DNA of 64,000 nt, from assembly GCA_902728285.1 (NCBI GenBank), contig CACVBU010000362.1, forward strand, positions 908,487 through 972,486, written 5' to 3'. The position numbers and the translations under genes were made by a program. Below, piece after piece: positions 44,564 to 55,606 of this stretch (the stretch's first letter is position 1; each line of letters begins with the position of its first letter). Source of the stretch: Clytia hemisphaerica (lineage: Eukaryota > Cnidaria > Hydrozoa > Leptothecata > Clytiidae). A model generated the notes under the pieces. It searched no databases. It worked only from the letters and a program-made list of their open reading frames with translations, and was not told the DNA's origin.

Positions 44564-47500
44564 ATGAAAATTGTCAAGACTACCAAGGTCTGGAAAAAAA
44601 ATCATCCAAAACACTTCGCAGCATTGTTTGAAGAGAGTAAATCTAACTCTTCCAGGTCTGTCTTTGTTCCTGCAAATGAACAGAAAATTTTGGTAAATGG
44701 TAAAACAGTAGTTCTTTTTGGTGGAATAAGATCACTGGACCCTCCTTGCCTAGGTAATGCATTGAATGCTGGTCCACACCCATTTACTTGTGAAAACTGC
44801 CAAAAACAGAGGAAATCACTCAGAAACCTTAAATCATTTCGTGACAAAAAGGCTTCCCTTCCAAAGACAGAATCACGAGTTGGTAAGAAAGGGATGCGCT
44901 TAGACTACGTTTCAAACCCTGAGAAGGAACAGCATTATCAAGAAGTCCTTGAGAGAAATGAAGCCCTTGGTAAATTAAATAAAGCTTACAAAAAGCAAGT
45001 CATGAGTAAAACCAATTGGGAAAGATTGTTGTTAGAAAGTTGTCAAAAGGATGAAGTAAGGAAGCTTGTCCTTGACTTGGTTTTACTCATTGAAAGTAAA
45101 GATAGCTCCCTTGAAATTAAAAAAGACATCATCAAAAATTTACTAGGAAAATTGAGATCAGGTGTAAATCATAAATTTCAACCAATAATCAAAGATGTGG
45201 CAGCATATTATCACAATTCTCTTGGGCCTGACAAGTATAGCTTACTTCAGGATCTCTTTGGACTTCCAGGAAAGACTTGTGCAAAACAGCACGGTCTACA
45301 ATCTAAACTTTTTCTTGGCATGAACGAAGATGTGTTTGAAAGGGGTGTAAATTTATACAATGGTTGTCCTGTCATTGATGCCACTGATGAGGCAAGAACT
45401 CTGAGGATGCTGTCTGGTGTGGTTGACAAGGACGGGAAAATTGAAATAATTGGTCAATGTTGGGAGCCTGATTTGGATGATTGGAGAGAGTCGCGGAAAT
45501 TTTTAACAGATATTGTTGAGGAAGTTGAAAACAAAGGTTTTCCAGATGAATTCACTGCATTGAAGAGTTATGCTGATAGTGCTATTACAAAAAATCAACT
45601 TGCTAAAAGCACTGCTATTCATAATCTGGTTTCAGCATCTGGATTGAAAACAAAACCTCTAATCTACATGATATGGCCTACTCCAAATTTAGGATATCGT
45701 TCTTTTCACCTTTTGAAAATATGGGATGTAGTCAGATCAAACTGCTTCCTTTTACCATCTGGAGAACTAAGGAAAGAGCCTATCAATCTAGTTGGTCATA
45801 GCTCGGACTCAGCTGGATTCCAATTGGCAGCTGCTGTCTCATTAATGACACCTCAATCTCAGGCATTTAATGTTGGTGTTAAATATTTGACTCTTGGTGC
45901 AGGAGAAAGTCAGTTTGCTGCACCATACTTTGGTCCATTACCTTCCATAGCTTATCTAGATTATGATCATAATCTGCGTCTTTTTCTGAAGTGCTTGAAA
46001 TATGATACCTTGGATCTTGATTTTTTTCCTTGTTCAACAAATTCCTATATTGCTTCTATTACTCATCTTCGGGAGCTAAAGGATATTCTTGATAATAGTG
46101 GTAATTCTCATCTTTGCTCATTTTCTATCAACGATTTGCTTTTCGCTCGCTTCCTAGACCAGAATGTTGATGCACCTCTAAAGGTTTTTACCACACAAGT
46201 TGCACAACTTCTGCATGAACATGTTCCAGGCTCCTCAGGAACGTCTTTGTATATTGAAGGTGTTGTAGCTCTTTTCAAACCTTTTCTTCACCCAGAATGC
46301 AACCCAATTTCAAGTCAGGAAAGCCTCAGCGAAGGGATAACTATTTTCCGAATCTGGAAACAAATTTTGAAGAAAAAATCTAAACGTTTGAATGCGATAA
46401 AGAATGCAGCCAAGGATGCTTCTAAGCGTGGGAGATTTATCACGTATGGGTGCTCAAAGACATCAGAAATTCTTTTTGCTGCTGGTACATGCCATATGCT
46501 CGCCATGTTTGCCCACTTTAGAGAACTTGGTACAGCCATGCTCCCGCTCTCCAACTGTGGTACAAAAACAACCGAAAGGATTATCAGTGAGATCCAGGGA
46601 AAAACGAACCAGCTTCAATCTTTGGATGCACAGCCAACACTTGCTGAGATAATGGCGAAAATATCGAAAGTTCAAACCAATCATACAGCTGAGGACAATA
46701 TAATTGCAGCAGGAGGAAAGAAACATAGTACAACTAATCGGCGGAGATTGTCCCAGAAATTGAAGGTGGCTGAGAGTTCAGACTACACATATCCGGAGTC
46801 TTTTGTTGAATTCAAAGAGCAACAACAAATTGCTTTCCAAAGTGGAGTTGAGAAAGGTATTGCCTTGTTTCGAAAGTATTGCTCTGAAGGAATTGAATTT
46901 TTAGAAAAGAATGGTGGTCTTGGTTTTTTGACAGGATTCAAAAATGGCGTGCCTAAAGAAAATGAGTTTGATGGTTGTGTTGATGAAAAGTATGCTTTAG
47001 AGAAGTTGAATTTGAAAGCAGCTGAACTTCTTTCTAAGGGAGCTGCGAAAGAAGAAAATCTAATCACCAACTATTTTAACCCTGAAGATCAAACTACACT
47101 CAGTGACACTGTTGACAAAAAAGATGACAAACATGAATTAATTTCTGATGAAATTCTTGATGTTCTTGAGACAGGAGATAATGCATTGGAAGAAGGTACA
47201 GAAGTGTCAGATAAGAGAGAATGGTTTTTGTCAAGGGTTGTAAATGGCGAAAGTAGGGATATACATCTAGCACAGGCGCTTAAACTTTTTATCCCACGGG
47301 AGTATGTATCAAGAGAGAGGTCTCGAAGTCACATAGCTGCCAAGTTTCTTCCGGACAGATCAGAAGTGGATGAGCAACACAATGTCGTGGCATTTAGGTT
47401 TGTTGTTGCCAAAGTTTTGGGTAAGATCTCTGTTTGTAAAGTTGCGTCACTCAATTCAAGTGGTAAATCTGTTAAGAGTGCCTCGAATTTGGATGACAAT

Positions 47501-48796
47501 ATGACTTGTCAGCTTATCCCTTTAGAAAAGGTGCTTTCTGATAATAAGTTGTATGTCTTGCCAAAAAAAATCATTGTAAGTAATTGGATCAAGGTTTCGA
47601 ACATATTGGGGGAGTTGAAGATGTCCTGTAATCAAAATGGACAATACAGCATTTTAGATAAATCACTCAGTATTTTACATGCGGCTGAAAAATGTCTTAA
47701 CTTGACTGAAGATTTGAAATATGCCAAACAGCTCTCAAATAGCTTACCTCCACTAGGGTTTTATGAAGTTGACGATGTTCTTCAGAAAAAATTGGATCCT
47801 AAAACTGAGGAATTCTTGTACCAAGTGAAATTCAAAGGGCAAGAACAACAAGATCCCGTCTGGCTTAGTCAATCTTGTTTTGATCGTCCAATCAATTTCA
47901 CTAAGCGAAAAGGCTTTGTTTCTGCTGAAAAGGTATTTGCTTCTGAAGATTCTTTCATGAAATTTGCTTTGGATGGAGGGAACTCTAGTGGAAAACAAAA
48001 GGCTCCAAAAAGGAGTTTGTCAGCTACCACTGCCACTCCAGGGAAAAAAGGGAAGGTTTCTGATAAATCCAAAGCTAAACTAAAATCGTTCTCGTATGAT
48101 AAGGCTTCTTCACAGACTCAAAAAAAAGCCAGAAGCACCTCAATAATCGATATTGATATTATACAGTCTGATGTCGAAGAGAATGGAACTAGTTTGAGTG
48201 ATGAAAAGATTTTTGATGATGCACTTGAAAAGGTTGCAAACGGAAGCTGGATTAACGATATTGTGATAAAGAAAGCTACTGAAATGATCAAAACACAGTT
48301 CCCAAACATAGAAGGCCTGCAAGATTCAATGAGATCAAGGAGTCAGCGTTCAAAGCTTAAACCAGTGCCAGTAGATAATGTTTTTAGTTTGCAAATTCAC
48401 CATGATGGTCACAGCCATTGGGTATTATCATCATGTAAAGGACAGGAGTTATATGTCTACGACAGCCTGTATTGTGAACCATCCACTAATTTGAAGGCTC
48501 AATTGCTACAGTGCTATGGTAATCTTCTTGATGAAGGAAAACTCAAGATTCAATACAAAAACGTGGTAAAACAAGAAGGCTCCAATGATTGTGGCCTTTT
48601 TTGTATTGCATATGCCATTGATATTGCTAATGGAAGATTTCCTGAGAAAATTTGTTATGATCAGCCAATTATGAGGATGTATCTTTTGGAATGCCTTGAG
48701 AAGGGTCAACTAACTCCTTTTCCTGTTGATACACCTTTGGCGGGTACAGATGAACCATTAGCTTTGGAACTTCCTCCTCAATTCATCACCATGTAA
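44564..48796 (+). CDS. Transposase-like core, chromodomain and Ulp1 protease fusion protein
   Basis: A 1410-codon uninterrupted frame. The start at 44564 is only the first ATG; homologous-looking coding continues upstream in other frames, so the real protein was longer. In order: a small FTCENCQKQ zinc motif; a helical segment (KFQPIIKDVAAYYHNSLGPD) resembling the part before the core in P-element/THAP9-like transposases; a region with acidic residues in HSSDSAG, YLDYDHNLRLF and TTERIISEIQ that may be an RNase-H-like catalytic core (inference); acidic linkers; a chromodomain at about 1065-1115 (YEVDDVLQKK...LYQVKFKGQ...DPVWLSQS); a Lys/Ser-rich linker; and a C48/Ulp1 protease with H1285 (HSHW), D1300 (VYDSL), Q1337 and C1343 (NDCGLF). 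Ulp1 enzymes cleave SUMO or ubiquitin-like proteins; chromodomains bind methylated histone tails. The protein probably belongs to a mobile element or is derived from one. Confidence 0.75.
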   Translation: MKIVKTTKVWKKNHPKHFAALFEESKSNSSRSVFVPANEQKILVNGKTVVLFGGIRSLDPPCLGNALNAGPHPFTCENCQKQRKSLRNLKSFRDKKASLPKTESRVGKKGMRLDYVSNPEKEQHYQEVLERNEALGKLNKAYKKQVMSKTNWERLLLESCQKDEVRKLVLDLVLLIESKDSSLEIKKDIIKNLLGKLRSGVNHKFQPIIKDVAAYYHNSLGPDKYSLLQDLFGLPGKTCAKQHGLQSKLFLGMNEDVFERGVNLYNGCPVIDATDEARTLRMLSGVVDKDGKIEIIGQCWEPDLDDWRESRKFLTDIVEEVENKGFPDEFTALKSYADSAITKNQLAKSTAIHNLVSASGLKTKPLIYMIWPTPNLGYRSFHLLKIWDVVRSNCFLLPSGELRKEPINLVGHSSDSAGFQLAAAVSLMTPQSQAFNVGVKYLTLGAGESQFAAPYFGPLPSIAYLDYDHNLRLFLKCLKYDTLDLDFFPCSTNSYIASITHLRELKDILDNSGNSHLCSFSINDLLFARFLDQNVDAPLKVFTTQVAQLLHEHVPGSSGTSLYIEGVVALFKPFLHPECNPISSQESLSEGITIFRIWKQILKKKSKRLNAIKNAAKDASKRGRFITYGCSKTSEILFAAGTCHMLAMFAHFRELGTAMLPLSNCGTKTTERIISEIQGKTNQLQSLDAQPTLAEIMAKISKVQTNHTAEDNIIAAGGKKHSTTNRRRLSQKLKVAESSDYTYPESFVEFKEQQQIAFQSGVEKGIALFRKYCSEGIEFLEKNGGLGFLTGFKNGVPKENEFDGCVDEKYALEKLNLKAAELLSKGAAKEENLITNYFNPEDQTTLSDTVDKKDDKHELISDEILDVLETGDNALEEGTEVSDKREWFLSRVVNGESRDIHLAQALKLFIPREYVSRERSRSHIAAKFLPDRSEVDEQHNVVAFRFVVAKVLGKISVCKVASLNSSGKSVKSASNLDDNMTCQLIPLEKVLSDNKLYVLPKKIIVSNWIKVSNILGELKMSCNQNGQYSILDKSLSILHAAEKCLNLTEDLKYAKQLSNSLPPLGFYEVDDVLQKKLDPKTEEFLYQVKFKGQEQQDPVWLSQSCFDRPINFTKRKGFVSAEKVFASEDSFMKFALDGGNSSGKQKAPKRSLSATTATPGKKGKVSDKSKAKLKSFSYDKASSQTQKKARSTSIIDIDIIQSDVEENGTSLSDEKIFDDALEKVANGSWINDIVIKKATEMIKTQFPNIEGLQDSMRSRSQRSKLKPVPVDNVFSLQIHHDGHSHWVLSSCKGQELYVYDSLYCEPSTNLKAQLLQCYGNLLDEGKLKIQYKNVVKQEGSNDCGLFCIAYAIDIANGRFPEKICYDQPIMRMYLLECLEKGQLTPFPVDTPLAGTDEPLALELPPQFITM

Positions 48797-49019
48797 ATTA
48801 TTTTCCATTGATAGGGTTAGCAAATTCTTGTTCATTTTTGCTATAATCTGATTTATTATATTGTTAGTATTATTTAACAGAAACATTGGGTCTGTTTATT
48901 AAATGATGAACTTCATTGTGATGAATTTGTTCAGTTTATTTTTCTCTTCTGTACACTGTAGAGCTTTCATACGTTTGATTTTGTATGTTGTAGATATGCC
49001 TTGAGCAGTTTTATTTAGT

Positions 49020-49460
49020 TTTAAAACGTACTGTGTAATTTAACAGGTCTTCCTCAAAATTACCTTTGCGAACCTCTGTTATTGTTATATTGTACATAGT
49101 TGTACGTACATATTATTGCGCAGTTTTTTTTGTTTTAAACGTATTGTGTAATTTAACAGGTGTTCCTCAGAATTACCTATGCGTAACTTCGTTGTTGTGT
49201 TTTTGTATATATTGTGCTTGAAGGAGGTATTGATATTTCTGTTATGCACTGATTTTTTAAATTCGTCTATAGTCTATAGAGAACTTGTTTTGATATACTA
49301 TAGATCTTGTTTGTTGACTTGTTTAAATTAACGTTGCATTAGCTTGGATAGTTTTGTTTGGGTTTAAAACGCATTGTGTAGTTTAACAGGTGTTCCTAAG
49401 AATTACCTTTGCGTACCTCCTCCGTTGTTGTGTTTTGTATATTGCTTGAGGGAGGTAACT
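49020..49460 (+). repeat. Three diverged copies downstream of the Ulp1-fusion gene
   Basis: The string AAACG-A-TGTGTA-TTTAACAGG, then TTCCT-A-AATTACC and GCG-ACCTC, occurs near 49023, 49136 and 49365. It is followed by GTTGTTGTGTTTTGTATAT in the last two. Spacing is irregular (about 113 and 229 bases). The repeats may be 3' UTR sequence or subterminal repeats of the element carrying the gene. Confidence 0.6.
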
Positions 49461-49793
49461 TGCCGTCGTCCTGGTTCACTGCTTCTTAAAATCTCAATTA
49501 TTTTTTATCAAAAGTTTATTATCTGAATCTAGGAGTGCAGTGAAAAAAGCCACCTAAATGTTTATATTTTGCCATCTTTTCAATTTCAAAAACTAACCTA
49601 ATTTCATATTACTCCAACTAAAAAGTCCAGGGCGACGCCTGGTCCAAAGTCCAGGTTTTGTATAGTTCACAGCTTTTCAACCCTGTGAATTTGTGAAGAA
49701 AAAGGATGGCCTCCTTCAAGCAATTCAATACATTTAAAATTATTAAACTCGAGACTTGATTTTTTTCTTATCCTATAATAGATTAAGATAAAC

Positions 49794-50335
49794 ATGTCCA
49801 AAAGAAGCAACCTTCTTCCAGAGATGTCAGAAGTGGGGCAGGATGATATTCTTGACAGCGATGATGAGGTTACTCTCCCGACGAACGGCTTACCACTCAA
49901 TGATGCCCGACACAAAATTAAAGCGGTAAGAAATCGGAGGAGACGTCGAAATAAAATGGCCTCATTAAAGCAAATAAAAAAAGAAAATGTAAAGTTGAAG
50001 CAACAAATCGAGCTTCAACAAGTGCTTTTGCATGCTCATGTGCAAAACCTTGGTCAACTGCTTGGAAACCCGCAACATGCAAACATGCAACATGCAACAT
50101 GCAAACATGCAACATGCAAACATGCAACAAGTAAACATGCAACATGCAAACATGCAAACATGCAAACTTGCAACAAGCAAACTCACAACATTCAAACATG
50201 CAACATGTAAACAACAATAACAACATCATACCTAATGCTGTGATACCACCAGTATTGCCTCATTCTGGTCAATGTGTGAGAATTCCAATGGCAATTCCAA
50301 TTCAATATCCATACCAGTATCAATTTTTTGGTTAA
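49794..50335 (+). CDS. Small basic coiled-coil protein with slippage-prone C-terminal repeat
   Basis: From ATG 49794 the frame runs 138 codons to a stop at 50208-50210: an acidic start (GQDDILDSDDEVTLPTNGL), a basic block (RNRRRRRNK) and a Leu/Lys heptad stretch (KQIKKENVKLKQQIELQQVLL) that could dimerise. The order recalls a bZIP, but the usual N...R basic-region signature is not met. The frame then enters a 7/8-bp repeat open in all three frames. After the repeat, the most gene-like ending (PNAVIPPVLPHSGQC...YPYQYQFFG) is in a different frame, ending at 50335, so the allele shown may be one unit out of register. It lies 1 kb downstream of the Ulp1-fusion gene on the same strand. Function unknown. 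Confidence 0.5.
50075..50215 (+). repeat. AACATGC/AAACATGC heptamer-octamer array
   Basis: About eighteen units of AACATGC (7) or AAACATGC (8) with point variants (AACAAGT, AAACTTGC, AAACTCAC). Pairs sum to 15 bases, so pairs preserve frame while a single unit gained or lost does not. None of the three plus frames contains a stop until the end of the array. Confidence 0.8.
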
Positions 50336-53027
50336 ACATGAACTCAATGACATTATTTGCATATGCCAAGCAAAATATTGATATTCAAGTGAAAATAAAA
50401 ACTAGTGTTTTTAGAAATCGACTGGTTGAGGTACAGGGAAAATTCTTTTTCACTCTCTTTAAGTTTACTAATGACCAAGATATTTATACTTTTTTTGGTG
50501 ACATTGTATCAGCCAATTCAGTACAATTGTATAATGTAAAATGATTTGCTGTGCTGATGAAAAATTTTAATAACCACACCTCTTCTTCACCTCTGAATTG
50601 AATTCCAATGTATACACTCATTCCTCAACTTTTAATCAATTGTCTGCCTGAAATTCACAGCTTGATTACTATCGAAATTATCCTTAGCCAGTCAATTTTC
50701 CAGGGTTTTGAGCTGCTACCGTTTTTATTTCAAAGATTGAGTTTGAGTTAAGCTTGAAGAACAAAGTAATCAACCCAGGCTCTGTTTAATTAGTTGGGAA
50801 CTATTAAAACACAAAGAATTAACCTCAGAATGGGCTTTTCTGTTAATAAGGGCCTAAAACATCAAATTTCTGTCATGATTCTCATGGCTCATGTACAAAA
50901 ATTAGGATTGAGTTTCAAAATTCAAGCAAAGATTGAGTTTCTGCCACCGTTTTATACAACATATTTAATAAAATTCTGATTAATAATGATTGATTATGCT
51001 TTTTTCATATGACAGTTTTTGCAATGTCGCCAAAATTGAAAAAAATTTGCATCTCGCCGAATGAAAAAGATTTTCCCTCGCCCGCATTCCGGAAACACAA
51101 TTTTTTTAAATATTTGCGTTATTGTTCATTAGATTCTTAATTTATTTAGTAGTTTTTTAATATTTATTTTTTTCAAAAGTCAGAGGTCTATTGAGGCTGA
51201 TTTGTTGTTGTTTTTAATTTTTCAAATCGTTTGTATTTTTATTGTTGGATTTTTTCATAGCTTCCACCCGTAGGTGGGTAGTAAGCGGTAACTGACAGTA
51301 TTTTGGCCAGGGGGTCAACAAACTCATTTCAAATAAATCTGCTGGGGAAAAATTTTTCCCCATACAACAACACATTAAGGTGATCGCTTCAAGTACTTAT
51401 CTCATTTTCTAGTTCTAAAGGGGATTGGTTTCGAGTTGAAAAAAACATTGCACGTTTTGTCAAAGTAAAGTTTACGTTTTTGTCAAATATATCATTTCTG
51501 CAGGTTAACAATTAAGCGGGCATCTAGAATAGTATTTAAATAAGGCTCACCTAAATTAACCTACCATAAACCTGCTTGGAAGCCAAGTTTTTTATTTAGC
51601 CTAGCCTTATGTCAATATTTTTTATCATATTTATAATACACCTGTATATTTTATTCAAAACCGAAAACGTTAGAAATTAATCAGATTCAAAGCATTTTTC
51701 GTTTACTTTTTTTGCTCAAATCTGACTTGACGAAGGATCCCTTGATCTTAAAATTATACTCTGTTTGTTATACTCTCAAAGTGATATTCAAGCTTTAAGT
51801 AAAGTGTATTATCCAAATAATCTGCAGCTGTGACAAAAAAGACGTAACTTTTCATAGAATTTGAATTGAATTGCAATCTTGTGCTCGCCGAAAAGATATT
51901 TTTGATTAGAATATTATCATTAAAAAATTGAAAACTTAAATTTAAAAGTGAAGACGAAAAATTGACTTACTTGAGTGATTCTTTATTTTTAGATCATAAT
52001 CACCGTGAAAATTTTTTTTGAAAAATATCATGTTCATTTTCCATTTCAATTTTTTATTTGTTTGTTTGATACCTAAGGGGGAGAGTTTGACACAAACTAG
52101 AAATCCACTTATGCTTCTGTAGAAAGGTGAAGGTTAGAAATGTACACAACAGAAATTTCTTTTATGATCGCCCTGATTCTTGGTCGTAAGAACCACAAAG
52201 TTGATTTTTAATTGGCCTTCCAGAAAACTTTACAATATTTCTATAATTTTGAGCTTATTTTTCATTTTTCAACAGAAAAATAAACACATGCTAATTAGCA
52301 AAATTTTGATAGAGCTTGACCACAACCTGAAGACGGCTCAACAACGGTGGTAATGAGAACAAAGAAATGATCGTCCGAAAACCAAATAAATCGTTCCCAA
52401 AGAATAAAAAGTGACGCATTTTAAAACGAATGTTATCAACGTTTTTGTTTCAAGGTAGGTATCTTTTTATGTGTTTTAATTTTAAAGTTATTATTTTCGA
52501 AGTAAATTAAAGTGCAATAAAGAATATGTGTCCATTGTTTTAATTTTTTTTACGAATTTTTCGCACATAGTTTACAGTGGCATGGCGAAAAGAAGTATGA
52601 GGCATTTTCAAAGATGCCGTGATCAATCGACCATTTGTTTGATTCATTTATGAAGGGGATGTTGAATCACTTGTGAATGGTGAGAAAGAATTTTGTCAAA
52701 TTCACAGAAATACAAGTTAAGTATGCAAATTCGGATCTTTTTTAAAACAGCCTTCAATTGATTTATCTGTTTTTCATAAGTCAATATGATGAAAAGTCTG
52801 TTTGTTGTCCTTTATTTCAACAAATGATAACGAACAGTCATAATGCTTCGATCATTAGTGATACTTCTCTAACGCTTCTTGAACTTGTTTATACAATGTA
52901 AGTTTTTCGACGAATATAAAGGGTTTCTTTTGTGACAAAATGATTGACAATAGAAATACTCGGGGAAGTTTCAATGTCTACATTCAATTATCAAGAAATT
53001 TTTTAATGAAATTGGGGGTTTGGGGAA
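50336..53027. other. AT-rich non-coding sequence
   Basis: No gene or paired terminal repeat recognised. The segment from about 50700 to 50980 contains short frames without recognisable products. Confidence 0.45.
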
Positions 53028-54560
53028 GATCTGTACAACTCAACTTCCATCGTCTCTGTAATCAGAGGTTGCCGTGGAAGTATGTTGACAGAATCTCGTT
53101 TTCGATTCTTGAAAAAAAATATGTTTTGGTCCAGATAAGATCTGTACAACTCAACTTCCGTCGCTTCTGTAATCAGAGGTTGCCGTGGAAGTATGTTGAC
53201 AGAATCTCGTTTTCGATTCTTGAAAAAAAAAATGTTTTGGTCCAAATAAGATCTGTACAACTCAACTTCCATCGCTTCTGTAATCAGAGGTTGCCGTGGA
53301 AGTATGTTAACAGAATCTTATTTTCAACTTTAAATAAATGGACCAATTATTATCACATATTCTTTGATTGTTTGTGACAAAGTGACTGACCAAATGACTG
53401 CAACAATCTTATTGTTTACATTCAATTATCAAGAAATTTTTTAATGAAATTGGGGGTTGGGGAAGATCTGTACAACTCAACTTCCATCGCTTCTGTAATC
53501 GGAGGTTGCCGTGGAAGTATGTTGACAGAATCTCGTTTTCGATTCTTGAAAAAAAATATTTTGGTCGAAATAAAATCTGTACAACTCAACTTCCATCGCT
53601 TCTGTAATCAGAGGTTGCCGTGGAAGTATGTTAACAGAATCTTATTTTTAACTTTAAATAAATGGAACATTATTATCACATGTTCTTTGATTGTTTGTGA
53701 CAAAGTGACTGACCAAATGACGGCTACAATCTTATTGTTTACATTCAATTATCAAGAAATTTTTTAATGAAATTGGGGGTTTGGGGAAGATCTGTACAAC
53801 TCAACTTCCATCGCTTCTGTAATCAGAGGTTGCCGTGGAAGTATGTTAACAGAATCTTATTTTCAACTTTAAGTAAATGGACCAATTATTATCGCATGAT
53901 CTTTGATGGTTTGTGACAAAGTGACTGACCAAATGACTGCGACAATCTTATTGTTTACATTCAATTATCAAGAAATTTTTAAATGAAATTGGGGGTTTGG
54001 GGAAGATCTGTACAACTCAACTTCCATCGTCTCTGTTATCGGAGGTTGCCGTGGAAGTATGTTGACAGAATCTCGTTTTCGATTCTTGAAAAAAAATGTT
54101 TTGGTCCAAATAAGGATCTGTACAACTCAACTTCCATCGCTTCTGTAATCAGAGGTTGCCGTGGAAGTATGTTGACAGAATCTTATTTTCAACTTTAAAT
54201 AAATGGACCAATTATTATCGCATGTTCTTTGATTGTTTGTGACAAAGTGACTGACCAATTGACTGCGACAATCTTATTGTTTACATTCAATTATCAAGAA
54301 ATTTTTTAATGAAATTGGGGGTTGGGGAAGATCTGTACAACTCAACTTCCATCGCTTCTGTAATCAAAGGTTGCCGTGGAAGTATGTTGACAGAATCTCG
54401 TTTTCGATTCTTGAAAAAAAATGTTTTGGTCCAAATAAGATCTGTACAACTCAACTTTCAGAGGTTGCCGTGGAAGTATGTTAACAGAATCTTATTTTCA
54501 ACTTTAAATAAATGGACCATTATTATCACATGTTCTTTGATTGTTTGTGACAAAGTGACT
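53028..54560 (+). repeat. Higher-order satellite array
   Basis: The start GATCTGTACAACTCAACTT (one copy begins AATCTG) occurs at 53028, 53139, 53250, 53465, about 53574, 53789, 54005, about 54115, 54330 and about 54439. Spacing alternates between about 110 and about 215 bases: a short unit ending in CGATTCTTGAAAAAAAATGT and a long unit adding AACTTTAAATAAATGGACC, GTGACAAAGTGACTGACC and TCAATTATCAAGAAATTTTT. Each copy holds a small inverted repeat, AACTTCCAT with GTGGAAGT. Frames through the array are by-products of the period. Confidence 0.8.
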
Positions 54561-55606
54561 GACATGTTTAAATTTCAATTGCTTCTGTAATCGGAGGTTT
54601 TCGTGGAATAGTTGATGGAACTTGGTTTTCGACTCTTTAACCCTTTAAGTGTCATTGTCGTATATATCAGACATGGGCTATGTAGGAGGGCGAAGCCCTC
54701 CTGTAATGCATAGTTTGAGTTAGAAATCGTCATTTTTGGTCTAACTCGTAGGAATTGGATTGGGCTTCATGGCCAAGCAAAAAAAATCAAAAGTGAGTCT
54801 TTTCAGCGAGATTTTAAGTTAAAAAGTAAACAAAATGCAAAAGTTTGACAAAAACTTTTTAAAGATTTTAATCATTTTTTTTAAACCATTTTTGATCAAC
54901 GAGTGATCCAAGAATATTCAAATTTGACCCAGATTTCTTGATTCTGTCTTCCAGCGAATTAATTCGTACTTTTACCACTGGGCACTTTTCTATCATTCAG
55001 GCAGGTCTGAAAGAAAAAAGAGACTCTAATCTATCCAACGCTCTATGAACGAGCTTCTAACTCCTTCCTATATAAGTCTTTAAAGTTTGAACTGGCAGGG
55101 ATCCCACTCCACCTAAAATTCCTAAAATAAGTCAAAACTCCTAAAATTCTCCTAAATTCCTAAAATCTGAAAAATTTATCAAGCACGGTAGCTGATTATA
55201 TTTGTATATTTGTATAATCAGACAAGAAACTAAGATTTTTTCCTGCGAGCAAGCTACCTGACCTTGAAACAACATGTTTAAAATGTATTTTCGCACTGAA
55301 ATATTTGAAACAAAAGCCTATGTTTATTGAAGGAGTGCAGACTTTATTCAACTAAGAGGGCTCAAATGTTTTAAGAGCAAGGTTTGGTGCTTTGCGCCCT
55401 CGTCTGTGATTTTTTTACTTGATCATAAGCTTTATTACAATACAATGCCTTTCCCTGTTAATCTACTATTCATTTGTTTCGTTTAAGCAAAAATGAAAAG
55501 AAATTATGAACGCTGACAACTTCTCATTACAAAAAGTTCTAAATAATTTGTCTTGTCGTTCTCTTTCATCTTCTATCATCGTCTATTTTTTATCTATTCA
55601 ATTTTT
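54561..55606. other. Non-coding sequence
   Basis: A diverged half-unit of the satellite reaches about 54640; beyond it no gene was recognised. Confidence 0.4.

Noticed and set aside
39489-48796. Terminal inverted repeats enclosing the Ulp1-fusion gene
   Set aside because: I compared flanks by eye at 38.9-39.5 kb and 48.8-49.8 kb and found no convincing pair, so no element boundary is claimed.
50075-50215. Simple random microsatellite only
   Set aside because: It lies inside a coding frame with coding-like sequence on both sides, so the protein effect was judged worth reporting.
52940-54590. Several 70-145-codon frames
   Set aside because: They are produced by the satellite period and appear in different frames of the same unit; no conserved protein.
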